Positions 23,813 through 36,190 of a stretch of DNA of 64,000 nt are shown here, piece by piece. Where the stretch lies: NCBI GenBank assembly GCA_947034885.2, contig OX344752.2, forward strand, positions 29,742,386 through 29,806,385. The letters are read 5' to 3'. Within the stretch, counting starts at the first letter, position 1. Every line of letters starts with the position of its first letter. The DNA is from Thuidium tamariscinum. Lineage: Eukaryota > Streptophyta > Bryopsida > Hypnales > Thuidiaceae. A model generated the notes under the pieces. It was not told the DNA's origin and did not search any database. It was given only the letters and a program-made list of their open reading frames with translations. Both the position numbers and the translations under genes were made by a program.

Positions 23813-24698
23813 ACATGGACCTATACATCTAGTATGAGTTTTTGATTGAACCATCGTATTGTATGGACTATGGATGGTTAGATGGTGATGTGGATTTTAG
23901 AAGGATAGAGCAATACTAGGTAAACGTACACGGAATATGCTTTGACTTATTATCGGTTTTTAATATGAACATATATATGGAATTATTTATCTATCTATTT
24001 ATGTATGTATCAATTAGTCAATGTACGTATTCACTATGCACAATACTTTTTGATGTGGAATGTATGCTATTAGAGGCATGGTATTGGATGTAAGAAATTA
24101 TGATTGAATATTATAATCTTTGAATTCTTAATTGATTTTGATTTGTTTTGTTTTTGTATATGATCTCTAATATACCTAGTTTCAATTGGTACGGTTACCA
24201 TGCAGAAAAAGAAATATACAACTTATAAAAATGTTTGTTGTTTGTTCAATTTGAACAAATTTGTCGAAGCTCAAAATAGGCCTTGGACATTTATGGGTAA
24301 ACACTGGAGGTGTTTTCAATAAAATAATGTTTTCAGTAAACATGTATAGTTGTCAAAAAATTTCTAAGAACTACTTCCGTCGGTAGATTTGAAGTTGCTT
24401 TGTATGAATAAATCCTTAGAACCTGAAATTTGGCATACATATTATCAACACTGAGATGATCTCATGCCAAAAATTTCATGGCCAAATTTTAATTTCTCAA
24501 TCTCTGCTTCTTTGGGAGGGTGTCAAAGTTGGTAGCATTGGAATTTTAGACACAACCACACATGTACGTAGATTTTGAAATATCTTTTTCTGGGCAAATC
24601 TTTTGGCCTTGAAATTTGACGCATGTGTTATGAACATAGAGACGATCTTGTGCAGAAAATTAAATGTAAAAATAACAATTTTTGAGCCCTAGGGAGGG
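23813..24698. other. 3' flank of the RING gene, no gene seen
   Basis: AT-rich. From about 24290 it contains TGGACATTTATGGGTAAACA-like sequence and two related 150-bp stretches (near 24420 and 24600, both with CCTGAAATTTG / CTTGAAATTTGA and GATGATCT / GACGATCT), a degenerate direct repeat. It ends at the target site of the solo LTR. Confidence 0.45.
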
Positions 24699-26262
24699 TG
24701 TGAGCCCTCGAGATGGCACTCAGGACTGTAGGTCCATTTTTCACGATTAAATGGCGAAAATTAGTCAAAATATTCAAGGAAAAGACATAAAAAGAGTGTT
24801 GAGGGAGTTTTGGTGTCAGTCTATGCCAAAATGGTGGAAAACCAACTTAGATGGTGGAAAATTCCTAATGCTAGAAATTGGAATCATTCTAAGTCTCCAA
24901 AGCAAGTATATGTGAAGAATTAGTAATTCCGAGATAAATGAGGAATAGAGAGTTAGTCAGTCCTAGCAATTGTCTGTGCAAAGTCAACCTTTTAAGGATG
25001 CATAAGACACACTGACTAAGCTAAAAGAGTCTACTACGTGCGTGGGGAAGTTACCAGGGCTTAAGTTCAATTTTGAAAATAAATTGGATTTAAAGGTAAA
25101 ACCACTACAATGGATTTGGAGAATTCGAATTTCACGAGACAAAAGATGGAGGATTGGAGATTGAAGACTACAGAGAGGTGTTCCAAGGGTAGGAGCATGC
25201 CAGGAGCGAACGAGAATCAAACAATTGTCCAAGATTCCCGGGCATCCGGAATTAAATTGTCCAATTGGGCAAAGTAATTCCAAATTGCTAAAATTAGAAA
25301 GGTGCAAGGTTGCGTGGGACTTACACCAAGAATCTAGGAGTGCCCTAGATGTTACCCAATTTATTTCGGATTTTTCCGAAATTCCACGTTGACTCCATGG
25401 GAAGTCAACCGCACATAGAAATGTTCGTAAAATCATAGAAATTACGTATGATGTGGTAAAATCTCACTAAAAATTAGGATAGGTTTTTGTGTGCTTAATA
25501 AGCGCCCGGTCAAGTTTGAAGACATTCCGACATTCCCAACTACCAAAACCGGCATCGACATCGAAATTCACTGGAAGTTACAAGTTGGCGGCGGATTGAC
25601 TAGCGTATCAGGAGCGAATGATGTCTGATTGTTGCAAATAAGGAGTCATTCCTTACTCTCACGGACATTCCTAATGACCCTGGCCTGACAGATTCATCAA
25701 ATTGCGCAAATCCTAAAAGTTAGATTTTTGACTTTTAATTGGAGTTACCGTAATTCCAATTTGGGCGCGCAAATGGCCTAGGAGTGAGGGGTAAGGGGTC
25801 CTTTAGGCTAATTGGGGTCTTCTGAAGACAATGGCGCAGACGGTTTTCAGTTTCGAGTTGTTCCCTAAAAGATAGAGAGGGTCAGCTCTTAGTTTGACTT
25901 TTTAATCGTTAATTGCGGTTAATTAGAAGTGATTTTGGAAATATCTCTTGGAAATTCAAAGATTGGATTTGGTCAAGATCTCTTTCTTGCGTAAAAAGCC
26001 ATCTTTGGGCTAAAGAAAGACAATTTTCCAAATGACTTTTGGTTAATTTGCAAAATATCTACGTAAATTAGGGTTAATTCCAAAATATTTTGGGTGAAGA
26101 TCTTGGATTTGATTTGGCCAAGATTTCTTTGACCAAATGGGGATGTTTTTAGAAATTTCCACCATTAAACAACTAATATTTTGGAATTACATTAGGGTAG
26201 TTTAGGGTAGGAAGTAACAAAGTGTTTTCACCGGCAATTACCGAGAGGGGCCCGGCCACGGG

Positions 26263-26270
26263 TATATAAG
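26263..26270 (+). promoter_or_regulatory. LTR TATA box (solo LTR)
   Basis: TATATAAG within GGGTATATAAGGGCCCCCC, conserved in the other LTR (45358-45365, minus strand). It puts U3 at about 1.6 kb and leaves a 2.6-kb transcribed R/U5 part. Confidence 0.7.
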
Positions 26271-27236
26271 GGCCCCCCTCGAGGTTGCCAGTACCCTTAT
26301 TTCTCGCACCGACACTTTGTTATTTCGCTTAGGTGCTACCGGCGTGGCTGGAGCACTACTTGGACCAAAGATTTTGGCCAAGTTCTTTTATGTTTTGTGG
26401 TAAAATTTTGAAGGCTTAGGGCCCCTTCAACTAACTCTCATTTTACAATCACGTGTTAGAGGTTCAACCTCAAAACCTTTGCCATCTACTTCAAACGGGA
26501 AATTTGAGTGTGGAGCATCAAAGTTCGGTTTAAACACTGTCATGTGTACCTCCTTTGACTGCGAAACATTAAAATACTAGAAATTTTGAAAACTTAATGT
26601 GAAAGTTTGGTTAAACACTGTCATGTGTACCACCGTTTGCAGATAAAGTCTCAAAATACTATTCCTCTAAATCTCAAACGGCGAAGCTCTGAATCCCTAC
26701 AATTCTCACAACCAAAGAAATTAGTCACCAATTCAAATAACCTCTTTGGTAAAAGAATCAGTTGGGGAATAAACCATCAAAGCATTGGGTATTAGTAGAA
26801 TCAAGATGAGCTAATAACTCACTTGAACTATTCTCTTTATCATTCCCCATTGCGTTGCTATGTTTTGATGAAGAACTAGAGTCGGTGGGATAAAAACTCT
26901 ATGTGGCTAATTAAGGGATCCAAATAATTCCCCAAGTACGTGTCCTTATAGTTTTACAGTGTCTTTGTGTTAGAATTATTAGTTTAGTTTTCAAAAACGT
27001 AAGTTAGTCTTGATTAGTTAGTTGTGTTTTTTTTGGAAAAAATCTGAAAAAACCAAAAATCAGTTTACCAAAAATCAGTTTTAGGCCAGCCAACCCGAAG
27101 GCCAGCCAGCCGAAGGCCAGACCAAGCAGACAGTAACAAGCCCCCCTCTCTCCCCCCGCCAGGCCAATCACGCCTCGCCACATGGCGAGCGTTGACGGGG
27201 CGGCGAGGGGGTCCGGCCAACCCGGTCCGGCCACGT

Positions 27237-27350
27237 GGCTGGGAGCTGCGGGACAGGGGCTGGGGAGCTGCGGACAGGGGCTGGGGAGCTGCGGGAAGGG
27301 GCTGGGAGTTGCGGGAAGGGCTAGGAGCTGCGGGACAGGGGCTGGGAGTC
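27237..27350 (+). repeat. GC-rich minisatellite in the LTR
   Basis: About five copies of a roughly 22-bp unit (GGGGCTGGGGAGCTGCGG and variants). The same position in the other LTR (44480-44560) has a different short repeat (TGCTCCTTCGGTGCTGGAC), so this stretch evolves fast. Confidence 0.7.
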
Positions 27351-28555
27351 CAGGGAGTAGGAAGAAAAAAAAAGAGGATAACCAAACCAACTCACACATC
27401 AACTCACTCATCAACTTGCACATCAACTCGCACATCAACTCACTTAAACACTCCAAGTAAGTCACTCATCACTAACACTTTTTATTGTTCAAAGTTGAAG
27501 CTATAAAAATTGGAGTTTTGACCAAGTAGAGGAAGTTGTGAAGGACTCATACACCTCCAAAATTCAATTCAAGGTTAAAAAATCCAATACTTACAACATC
27601 AACAAATTCCATCAACATCCTCCGCATCTAACCGCCATAGCCAAACTTTCATCTACAAATATTGCAACAACCTTTGCAAAACGAAAATGAGAAGCAAAGA
27701 GAACTAGGAAGGAGATTAAGGTTGTGAGATTCCTAACCGTGACAAATTAGATTAAAAAACTAATTTCTTTGGAATAACACTATAGATTGGGATTATTTAT
27801 TCTTGGGGATTGACCTTTGGGAATAAAAAATCCATTTATTTGGAATAACACTATTGAAATTGTTCTCGGTCTTTTGGAATGTTCTACATTCTTTGGCTAT
27901 TAGATTCTTAGAAGGTTTGGATTTTGCTAGTTTTGTTTTATTAGGCCTAATAAGCCAAAAGGAAAACAACAAATTGACAACCAATTTCTTTAGGAATTTT
28001 AAGGAAATTAAAATTAATTGGATTATAAAAGATTTGGTTGCAATTCTTTATTCAAATTAATCCTAATAAGCCAAATTAAAAAAGAAAAATTGACAACCAA
28101 TTTCTTAGGAATTTAAAAGAAATTAGAATTCATTAGATTATAAAAGATTTGGTTGCAATTCTTTATAATTCTAAAAAGCCAAACTAATTGACAACCAATT
28201 TCGTTAGGAATTACCAAGAAATTGAATTAGTTAGGTTTGTTGATGACATTTTAATTCTAAGAAAGAAGATAAAAGAATAACTCATTACGTCAAAATTAGG
28301 TGAAATTTAATTCTTAAAATTAGATAAATTCGCAATTTAATTAACCAAAGAATAATAAGACTAACAATTAGATAGGATTTTCATTGATCATTCGAGCTAT
28401 TTAGTAGATTCAAAAGATTGTGACGTTTTTCAATTACCAATAAATTAGGAATTGAAGAGAAAATGTGCAATTAACTCGAACCTACGTAACTTTCAGTGGC
28501 TTATTTTAATTAGGAGAAAATTTACCAACAATTGTGGAAAATTACTATGGATTAG

Positions 28556-28651
28556 ATGGAGAGCCGGGATGATTTCGATGGCGAGGTCGTAGGGGAATAT
28601 TTACACATGATGATGTTTGATGACGGGACCATGGAGATTTACGCAGAGGAG
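28556..28651 (+). other. Conserved 32-codon frame ending in a splice donor (solo LTR)
   Basis: Begins ATG GAG AGC CGG and ends GCA GAG GAG before GTAAAC. The other LTR carries the same frame with four base changes, three of them synonymous and one Gly/Glu. See the entry at 41560-43118, where it joins a longer frame. Confidence 0.55.
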
Positions 28652-29039
28652 GTAAACCGCTCACATTTGATTTTCATTCTCATGGTTTTACTGTTAAGTT
28701 TCTTTTTACTAAATGCTTGGAATTAGATTTAGGCAAAACTATAGAATAGAGTAGGGTCACTTGGTTGCATTTTAGAATAGAATAGATAGAATTATAACCA
28801 CGAAATTAGATTAGAAACATCCAAAACACGTGACTAAAAGAGTTCATTGCTTGGAAGGCTTTCTTTTTCACCCAATTAGAAAGAAAACTCAATTAGACAC
28901 AGGACCCGTGTGAAAAACTCTTAGCTCAAGGGTGGAGTTAAGAGCGCTCACAGAGGGCGTCAAAGACGGTAGTAGCAGGGGATTTTTTTTTCCATGTGAC
29001 AGTAAGAATTCGTAAATGAAGTAGACTTTACTGTATATG

Positions 29040-29203
29040 TTTTACGCACGGCCAATCCCCCTGGACCGAAGTCGCCGTCCGCCCCGACTGACTAGGCCGT
29101 CCGCCCCCAACCGATTTTGCCATCCGCTTCGATTCAGCGACTGTTGCAACGGGTATTTGACTGTCCGCCCCAATGGTCAGCTGCGCTCAGTTTACTATAA
29201 GTA
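29040..29203 (+). promoter_or_regulatory. GTCCGCC array and TATA box of hAT1
   Basis: Three exact GTCCGCC words and several near ones lie at 29070-29172. TATAAGTA follows at 29196-29203, about 230 bp before the ATG. The arrangement is the same as for the FVHR genes although the coding sequence is unrelated. Confidence 0.55.
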
Positions 29204-29429
29204 GACTGAGAGAAGTCATTTGTAAGCACTCCTGATGAACTGAACACTAAGATTTCCAAGGGCTAGGCGCTGCGAATTTATTTGTGTCCCTTGCTTGGTA
29301 ATGCATAGTTTGGTGGAAGGGGGGGCTTTCATTTTGAAGGCTTTTTGCACTCAGTGCTTATTTGATTGTGGACTTTTACAACACAGTGCTAACGTTACCA
29401 ATTACAATTGAAGGGAAAAAGAATTCAAT

Positions 29430-32400
29430 ATGAGCAAAGACTTCACCACTTGGTACACGATCCCGGAAACAAACAAAATACAATGCAAGGCTTGCAAGTG
29501 TGTGTTCGCCCGAAAAACTAACCGTATGTTGAGCCACTTGGGATATGAAGGCCCTACGGGACAGCGTGATAGGGGCATCGGCTTGTGCTCGCAGTTGACA
29601 TCCAGAACAAAATCTTTATTTGTTAATTGCCAAGGGCTGTTTCCCAAAAGACCTGTTGCGGACAGAACGGATGGCAACGACATGCCAATGTCCACAAGCA
29701 ATCTTTTGAATGATAGGGACACGCCGTGTTCTACGCAAGAAGATTCATGCACCGCACCAGAAGAAGTGGTCGCTGTGGGTTCGCAAATAACTCTAAATAC
29801 GGAATCAGGTGGTAATCGGCATACTTCGAGGGCATCAAGCAGTAGGCTTGCAACGCAGAGTAGGCTAGTGGATGGATTTGATGAAGTCAATAGACGCAAA
29901 TTACATGCAACGTGGGCTCATTTTTTTTATTCGGCGAATATACCATTTTCAGTAGCTCGGAATCCAGCCTTTCAGGAAGCGGTGAAGTTGACGGCTGAGT
30001 TAAAAAAGTCCTACACTCCTCCATCATACAATGATCTGCGACATAAATTGCTTGAGCAAGCAAAGTCAGATATTCAAACAAAGTTGCTTCTGAGGACTGA
30101 AGACAGTGTGAGGAAGTTCGGAGCAACACTATCTTTTGATGGATGGAGCTCGGTAACGAACCGTCCATTAATAAATGCAATGCTCATATCTTCAGCAGGT
30201 GAACAATTCCTTGGATCGGTGGATACGAGTGGACAGAAGAAGACAGCACCGTATGTGGCTTCTATCTTGGAAGAATTCATAGAGCAAGTGGGCCCCAAGA
30301 ATGTAGTGCAAGTGATTGCGGATAATACCAATACAAACCCCGCAGCATGGAATTTGGTGTCCCATAAATATCCACACATATATTTTCAAGGATGTGTGGT
30401 GCATGCCTTGAACTTGTTGCTTAAGGATTGGGCGAAGCAGCCATGGATCAAAGATTACGTGAAGGTTGCCGAGGTCGTTGTCAAATTCTTCAGGAAGAGG
30501 CACATGCCACTTGCCATATTTCGGAAATACAAGACGAGGTTTAGTTTGTTGAAGCCATTGGAAACAAGGTTTGCTTCTTATTTCATCATGATTGACCGCT
30601 TGTTGGAAGTGAAGGATGCGTTGAAGTAGAGTGTGGTGGATCCACAATGGGTGGCGTACTTGAACACATTGGATGATAGAGACAAAGGCAAATCACGATC
30701 GCAGTCAAGGAACGTGTACAATACAGTTGTGGATGAGTATTTCTGGGACCGGTTGACCAATGTGCGGGAAGTGACAGCCCCAGTTGTATTCGGTCTACGT
30801 GATTTGGATGCAAAGACGCCGTGCATGGGGAAGGTATTGCATATTATGTGGAATTTAGAAAAACATGTGTTTGGTCTATGAAGAGCACCTTTTTGTTTGG
30901 ACCTTGACCGAGTAATACCACTGGAGGAGTCCTTCGTAAAACGACGAAAGATAGGGGAGACAGACCTCCATTATGCAAGCGCTCTTTTGAATCCGTATCT
31001 TCTCCACGACAAAGAACTAGCTGACGATCAAAATGCAACAGAGAGATGCAAGAACCTTCTAATGAAGATATATTCTACCGAAGAGTACGCGAAGGTGGTG
31101 AAGGAATTTGTAGCCTTCCGCTATAGGGAACCTCCATTCGATACCATGTTGGAGCCACAAGAACAAATGTTGTCGGCCCATGCTTGGTGGGATTTTGAAG
31201 GTGCATGTGGGAAGCTAATTGCTCCCATTGCCAAGAGGATTTTGGCCCAACCGGTGTCATCATCTGCATGCAAACAAAATTGGAGTAGCTACTTTTATGT
31301 TCACAACAAATCTCGGAACAAATTGGCAACAACCCGGGTAGCGGACTTGGTGTATGTGTACACCAATTCAAAAGTTGTGGGCGCATCGAAGAACAAGGAT
31401 GAGAAGAAATGGTACAGAGACAATGTGGACTACGAGTCCTCCGATGCGGGAAGCGATGCGGAAGACATTGATGATGGACTTCATCCACTTGACCAATGGG
31501 ATGAAGGTGACGAGGACAATGACATGGACAATTTGTATGACGAAACGTACCATAGTCCTAGTCCAACGAATGGTGGGTGGAGAGGCAATAATACAAGCAT
31601 CTATGACTTTCACTCCAATGAGGAGAATGATGGGTACGGTGAAGATGAACCTCGTATAGCAAGATTCGTGGATGGATCCGGGTTTTTGAATAGCGAATCT
31701 ATTCTATCGCAGAAGGAGGACGCTTTTGTAGAGATAGCGGAGGCGGATGGGACAACACTTCCCGATGGTGGGGATGGTGGCACGAATGAAGGCATTCGTA
31801 TTTGTCAATCTCCATCCACAGGAGGGTTTCAAGAAAAGAATAATGATGAAGAAAATGATGGAGAAAGGGATTGTACGGACAATGAAGAGGTCCCGATCAA
31901 TACAATTGTAGTAAAGGAAAATGGTACTGAACGTGTAGAAGAGGCCGAGAGTCCAAGCTTTGGCAATACACTCAAACGTAGAGAAGAGCTCATGCAAGAT
32001 TCCCCAAAACCACCTCGGAGCGGTGCACCAGGTGCCATATTTGGAACTAGTAGCCAAAATCCGCACGGTTCAAGGAGTTTAGGGCTTGGACATCGGCTTG
32101 TTAATGTTGGCAAGGCAAAGCAGCCTTGCATCGAATTTACTGCCACTGTATTATCATCCACCGATGATGATGGAGATGTGACATTGGCACAGATGAAACG
32201 TAATTTAGCTTTGCACACCGCACCGCCACGATGCAATCTGAAATCAGCAGCCTCTCCACCGCAATCTTCGAGGGCCACAAACATAATCGTTCATGGATGT
32301 CCCCAAGCAGTGAAATTAGAGGTCAAAGTAGGCAATGAAGGTAATAAAAAAAGACCTATGCAGCCTTTTGCGGTTTCACCAGTGAAGAAATTGAATGCAG

Positions 32401-32690
32401 GTAGAACCCCCCTTCATACATGCCTACCTGTTGCGAAGAGGAAAATGAAACCGGTCGCGTGTCTAAATTCTAGGGAAGAAATGAGCAAAGCCATATTGAA
32501 AGTAAAAGAGGAATACAAGAAGCCAATCAAGCAAAGGAAAGCAAAGAGAAGTAAGCAAGTAGAAGGTGCAGGATCTTCATCAGATGGTATGGAGAACACA
32601 TCGAGCGATGAAGACGTAGGATACAGACGAGGATGTGAGAGTAGTGGGGCAGAGGTGAAAGGAGATGATGATTATTGTCCTTCTAATTGA
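29430..32690 (+). pseudogene. hAT-superfamily transposase 1, catalytic Glu replaced
   Basis: One frame of 1086 codons with two internal stops, TAG at 30627 (codon 400) and TGA at 30879 (codon 484). Domains in order: BED-type zinc finger (C19, C22, H36); DUF659-type RNase-H part with SFDGWSS and VIADNTNTN, the first two catalytic Asp, and CVVHALNLLLKDW; hAT dimerisation region at about 574-655 (WWDFEGACGKLIAPIAKRIL, NWSSYFYVHNKSRNKL). In this family the third acidic residue sits in SSxCERNWS; here it reads SSACKQNWS. Comparison with hAT2 (GAA CGG) suggests GAA to AAA and CGA or CGG to CAA, G-to-A changes. The last 400 residues are an acidic, Ser-rich tail. hAT enzymes cut and paste DNA and usually leave 8-bp target duplications. 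This copy should be inactive. Confidence 0.85.
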
Positions 32691-35040
32691 AGGGATGTAA
32701 GCTTAGGGCTTTAGATGCTCATATATACCAAGAGTAGGTGATTACCATCTGTTGTTGAGGAAGACTTTAATAAACAAGGTTTGTTTTTGTCTTTCATGAA
32801 TGGTACAACATCTTTGCTAAATCGGAGTATTGGACATCAAATGCAATATGAATGTTTAAATGTGCGCCTAAGGGATTGTAGTTTCACGAATGGGAATCGA
32901 AGAAAACCTAAACCCCTAAAGTTCCATGACTATGTATTCCCCAAAAACGCTCGAAAACTACCATTTCTAGTACAACTACCAATTTCCTTGATAAAAACAT
33001 TTTTTGATACATGTAACCATAGGATCTTGTAGTATAATGTCTACAAAACATGTGGTAAAAATTTCAGAAAATTCCACCATGTGGATCAAAAGATATAAGC
33101 ATTCAAATTCCCCTAAACCATTTTTTCAGTCCTGCAAAGAATTGGGCAGCTATACTTCACAAGCTCACTTCTCAAGGAAAAAATGTTGAAAATGGTGGTG
33201 CCTCTTTGAATTCAATTTCCTAAACCAGATGGAGATATGCTCAAAAAATTTCATGTCATTTGGAATTGTACAACATATAGGAAAAAAATAGTAAGTAAAA
33301 AGAAGTAGAGAATGATTCATAATACTAAATTGTTAAGAATTTAATTAGAAAATTAGAAAATGACAATCCCAATGGTTGTAATGTTGTAATAATCAATCTA
33401 CATCCTAGGGTTTTATTTTTTTACAAAAATATTGAAATTTGAGTGAAATAAACAACTTCAAAGTTTCTTTGATAGTGGAGAATCCATTACTACCCGCAAA
33501 TAGAAAAACCTCATAACTTTTGACTCTTTGATTGAAATGGAATAATTCAAAGCTTTCCACTTATATAGAAATGTAGAAAACCAGTTTAAAATTTTCATTT
33601 TTTTAAAAAGTGATTTTTTCTGATCTGCCCGAAGTCCCGAAGACCCGAACTGCCCACTTACCAAAAAAAGCAACATATTAGGCCATAACTTTTGAGTCAT
33701 ATCTCCAAATGTCATGAAATTTAATACACATGAAGATATTCCTCGCCCTACCTTCTATTAAAATTTGAGCCCAAAATATTCAAATTTCTAATCACACATA
33801 CCTGCCCAAAATTTCTATACGGCCCCTAAACACATATTGGTCCTTTAGGGGTTAAAATGTTAAAATATTTGCCTAAAATCTAAGGGGTTGTAGGTTCACA
33901 AATCCTAATTCAATTTCAATATTGAAATGTTTAAATGTGTGGTTAAGGGTTTGTAGGTTCATGAATGGGAACCTAAAGAAACATTGAAATGTTTAACCCC
34001 TAAACGCCCAAACTGCGTTTTTTGGCAACATAGCAATTTTGGGCAGCTCACTACGAATGGAGTTTTTATTTTTTTTCTTTGAAATTCTCATACAACGTGT
34101 GTTCGAGGAGTAACTTTAAGGCCCAACAATTTTCATAACTTTTGACAACATGAATAAAAAGTTATTGCATGATATGTGATTTCTTTTGCTCGGCGGGCAA
34201 CCCGGGCAGCTGAAAACTTCTTCAAAAATCACTTTTTCTAAAATTTGAAATTTGAAATTCATTCTTTAGATTTTTATCTACTTGGAAAGCTTTTAATTAT
34301 TCCATTTTGATTTGTGAAATGAAAGTTATGGGAGTTTTAGTTTGAAGGTAGTTTGTGGGAAGTTATGGAATCTCTACTCCAAAATAAACTTTGAAGTCCA
34401 TTATTTTACTCAATTTTTAATATTTTTGAAAAAAAATAAACACATTAGGTGAAGATTGTCTATTACAACATTACAACCATTGGGATTGGAAATTTTCAAT
34501 TTCAAAAATTAATTATTACTATTTTAATATTTTGATTCATTTTCTACCTCTTTCTACTTACTAATTGTTTTCTACATGTTGTAGAACTCCAAATGATTTG
34601 AAATTTTTTAGGCATGTAGCTTACTTGACTAAAAGAATGAATCGAAAGAGTAACAACCATTTTGGACTTTTTTTCATACAAAAGTGAACTACTGAAGTGC
34701 AGTTGCCTGGATTTTCGCAGGGACAAAAAAAACATTTTTGACAATTCAAACACTATTATCTTGCAATCTATACGGTGAAAATTTCTGAAATTTTTTCCAC
34801 ATATTCTCAAACTAGTTTACTATAAGATCCTACGGTTACATTTGTCTTAAAATGTTTTTAAAAAAAGATTTTGCTGTTGTACTAGATGTGGCAGTTTTAA
34901 AGTGTTTTTGGCAAAACATAGTCAAATACATTTAGGGGTTAAATATTCCCTTAGGACGTTGTACGTACGCGAACCTGAATCCCAATAAATATGTGAATGT
35001 TAAAGAACACTATGAACCCCCCTAAGACCCGAGGTTGAGG
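32691..35040. repeat. AT-rich dispersed repeat, two arms in opposite orientation
   Basis: No gene seen. The left part (about 32940-33420) is the reverse complement of the family found at 19320-20050; the right part (about 34260-34950) is in the direct orientation. TTTAGGGGTTAA and GGTTCATGAATGGGAA words recur (near 32890, 33960). The arms may be terminal regions of the same element type that carries the GTCCGCC arrays; this is inference. Confidence 0.5.
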
Positions 35041-35049
35041 GTTGAAAAA

Positions 35050-35350
35050 TAAAAAGGGGTCCGTCTAAAGCCGTCCGCCGTCCGCCCATTCCCTCGCCCC
35101 GTCCGCCAACGGACCGCCTGTCCGCCATCCCGTCCGCCAACACATCGCCCGTCCGCCACTCTGTCCTCCCATCCGCCATCGTGTCCGCCTGTCGGTCCTC
35201 TCGTCCGCCGTGCCGTCCGCGCAAATTCAATGACCCCCCGACTGTCCCGCTTCCCCGTACTCGACGTCCGACAGCCCGTCCGCCGGGAAAAACGCCGTCC
35301 GCCACGGTAATTTGGCCGTCTGCACATCCGCTGCGCCCCACTGCGTTTGA
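35050..35350. repeat. GTCCGCC array without its gene
   Basis: The densest array in the window: ten exact GTCCGCC words within 300 bp. As at 20150, an AT-rich spacer of the same family lies on its left. On its right, instead of a gene start, there is a gag-like retroelement fragment, so the array looks like a truncated copy. Confidence 0.7.
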
Positions 35351-35439
35351 ACGTCTGGATTTTGGGCGTAATTTCCCAAAAGACGTAGAGTCCGCACAAT
35401 CCTAGCTGCAAAATCTCGTAATTCTCCAAATAGATCAAT

Positions 35440-35822
35440 AGTGATCTGGCTCTTGGCGGCCAGGGGCCTAAATCCTCCTGTACTGAAGGGATTCTCTCCA
35501 ACGGTTGCTCACGGCCGGGTTGTTCTTCCTCATCCCATGGTCGTCTTCAAGTGTTTAGTAACTGAGATAGCTGCATTGAGTCGTCTGGTGTCTGTGACAT
35601 TTCTTGCAAAGTTGGGTTGTCTGTGGGCTCTTGCATAAGCTCCTTCGGTACTGGTAACGGTAGTGAGTTGATAGTGTCGGTTCCTATTGCTACTGGTGAT
35701 GAAAACGGTGTTGGTGTTGGTTCTTCCGCTCTGGATTCATCTGTGGGCGTTGATATGGATTCTTCCGGGGGCTATACTGGCTCTGCTGGGATCTCCAGGG
35801 GCTCGGACTCTCGCTTTGCCAT
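35440..35822 (-). pseudogene. N-terminal fragment of a gag-like protein
   Basis: From an ATG at 35822 (context ACCATGG) a Pro/Glu/Ser/Thr-rich frame runs leftward, with TAG at 35772 and TGA at 35547 in frame, to about 35440. Composition and the repeated leader on its right (35938-36190) resemble the start of a plant retrotransposon gag. Beyond 35440 the same frame continues by chance through the GTCCGCC array to 35022 as Gly/Arg-rich sequence. The true domain is cut off, so the family cannot be named. Confidence 0.4.
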
Positions 35823-35937
35823 GGTCTCCACTCTCGGCTCCTCCGGGTTCTTTGTCGTTGAACTGAGCAAATAAGTGGGCATTTCTTGGCCCATCAAACT
35901 AATCTAATCTACTCCTAAATCATTTGGTGGAATGAGT

Positions 35938-36190
35938 GGAGCTCGCCATCCTATGTCCCTGCATCTTGGCCCACAGGTTCAGGGTAGGTCGAATTTCTCT
36001 TCCAAGTATTCTAGACTAATCATGGAGCTCGCCATCCTTCATCCCTACATCTTTTTGTCGCGTAGGTTCTGGGTAGGTCGAATTTTGATAGTCTCAATCT
36101 AATAGCGTCGCCATCCTACGTCCCTACATCTTAGCGCACAGGTTCAAGGTAGGTCGATCGAATTCTAATCTAATTGGTTGACTTGGATTC
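35938..36190. repeat. Three tandem copies of an about 85-bp leader repeat
   Basis: GAGCTCGCCATCC, then CCCTGCATCTT or CCCTACATCTT, then CAGGTTCAGGGTAGGTCGAA, occur at 35938, 36024 and about 36105 with few changes. They precede the gag-like fragment on the minus strand and look like its untranslated leader. Confidence 0.7.

Larger units (their letters stand above)
24699..28952 (+). mobile_element. Solo LTR of a long-LTR retrotransposon
   Basis: A 4254-bp LTR with terminal inverted repeat TGTGAGC...GCTCACA, flanked by the 5-bp direct repeat GAGGG (24694-24698 and 28953-28957), as left by integrase. It aligns along its length, in opposite orientation, with the LTR at 42716-46928. No PBS follows its 3' end, so it is a solo LTR left by LTR-LTR recombination. 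Inside are a TATA box at 26263, a variable GC-rich minisatellite (27237-27350) and a conserved 32-codon reading frame (28556-28651). Confidence 0.9.
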
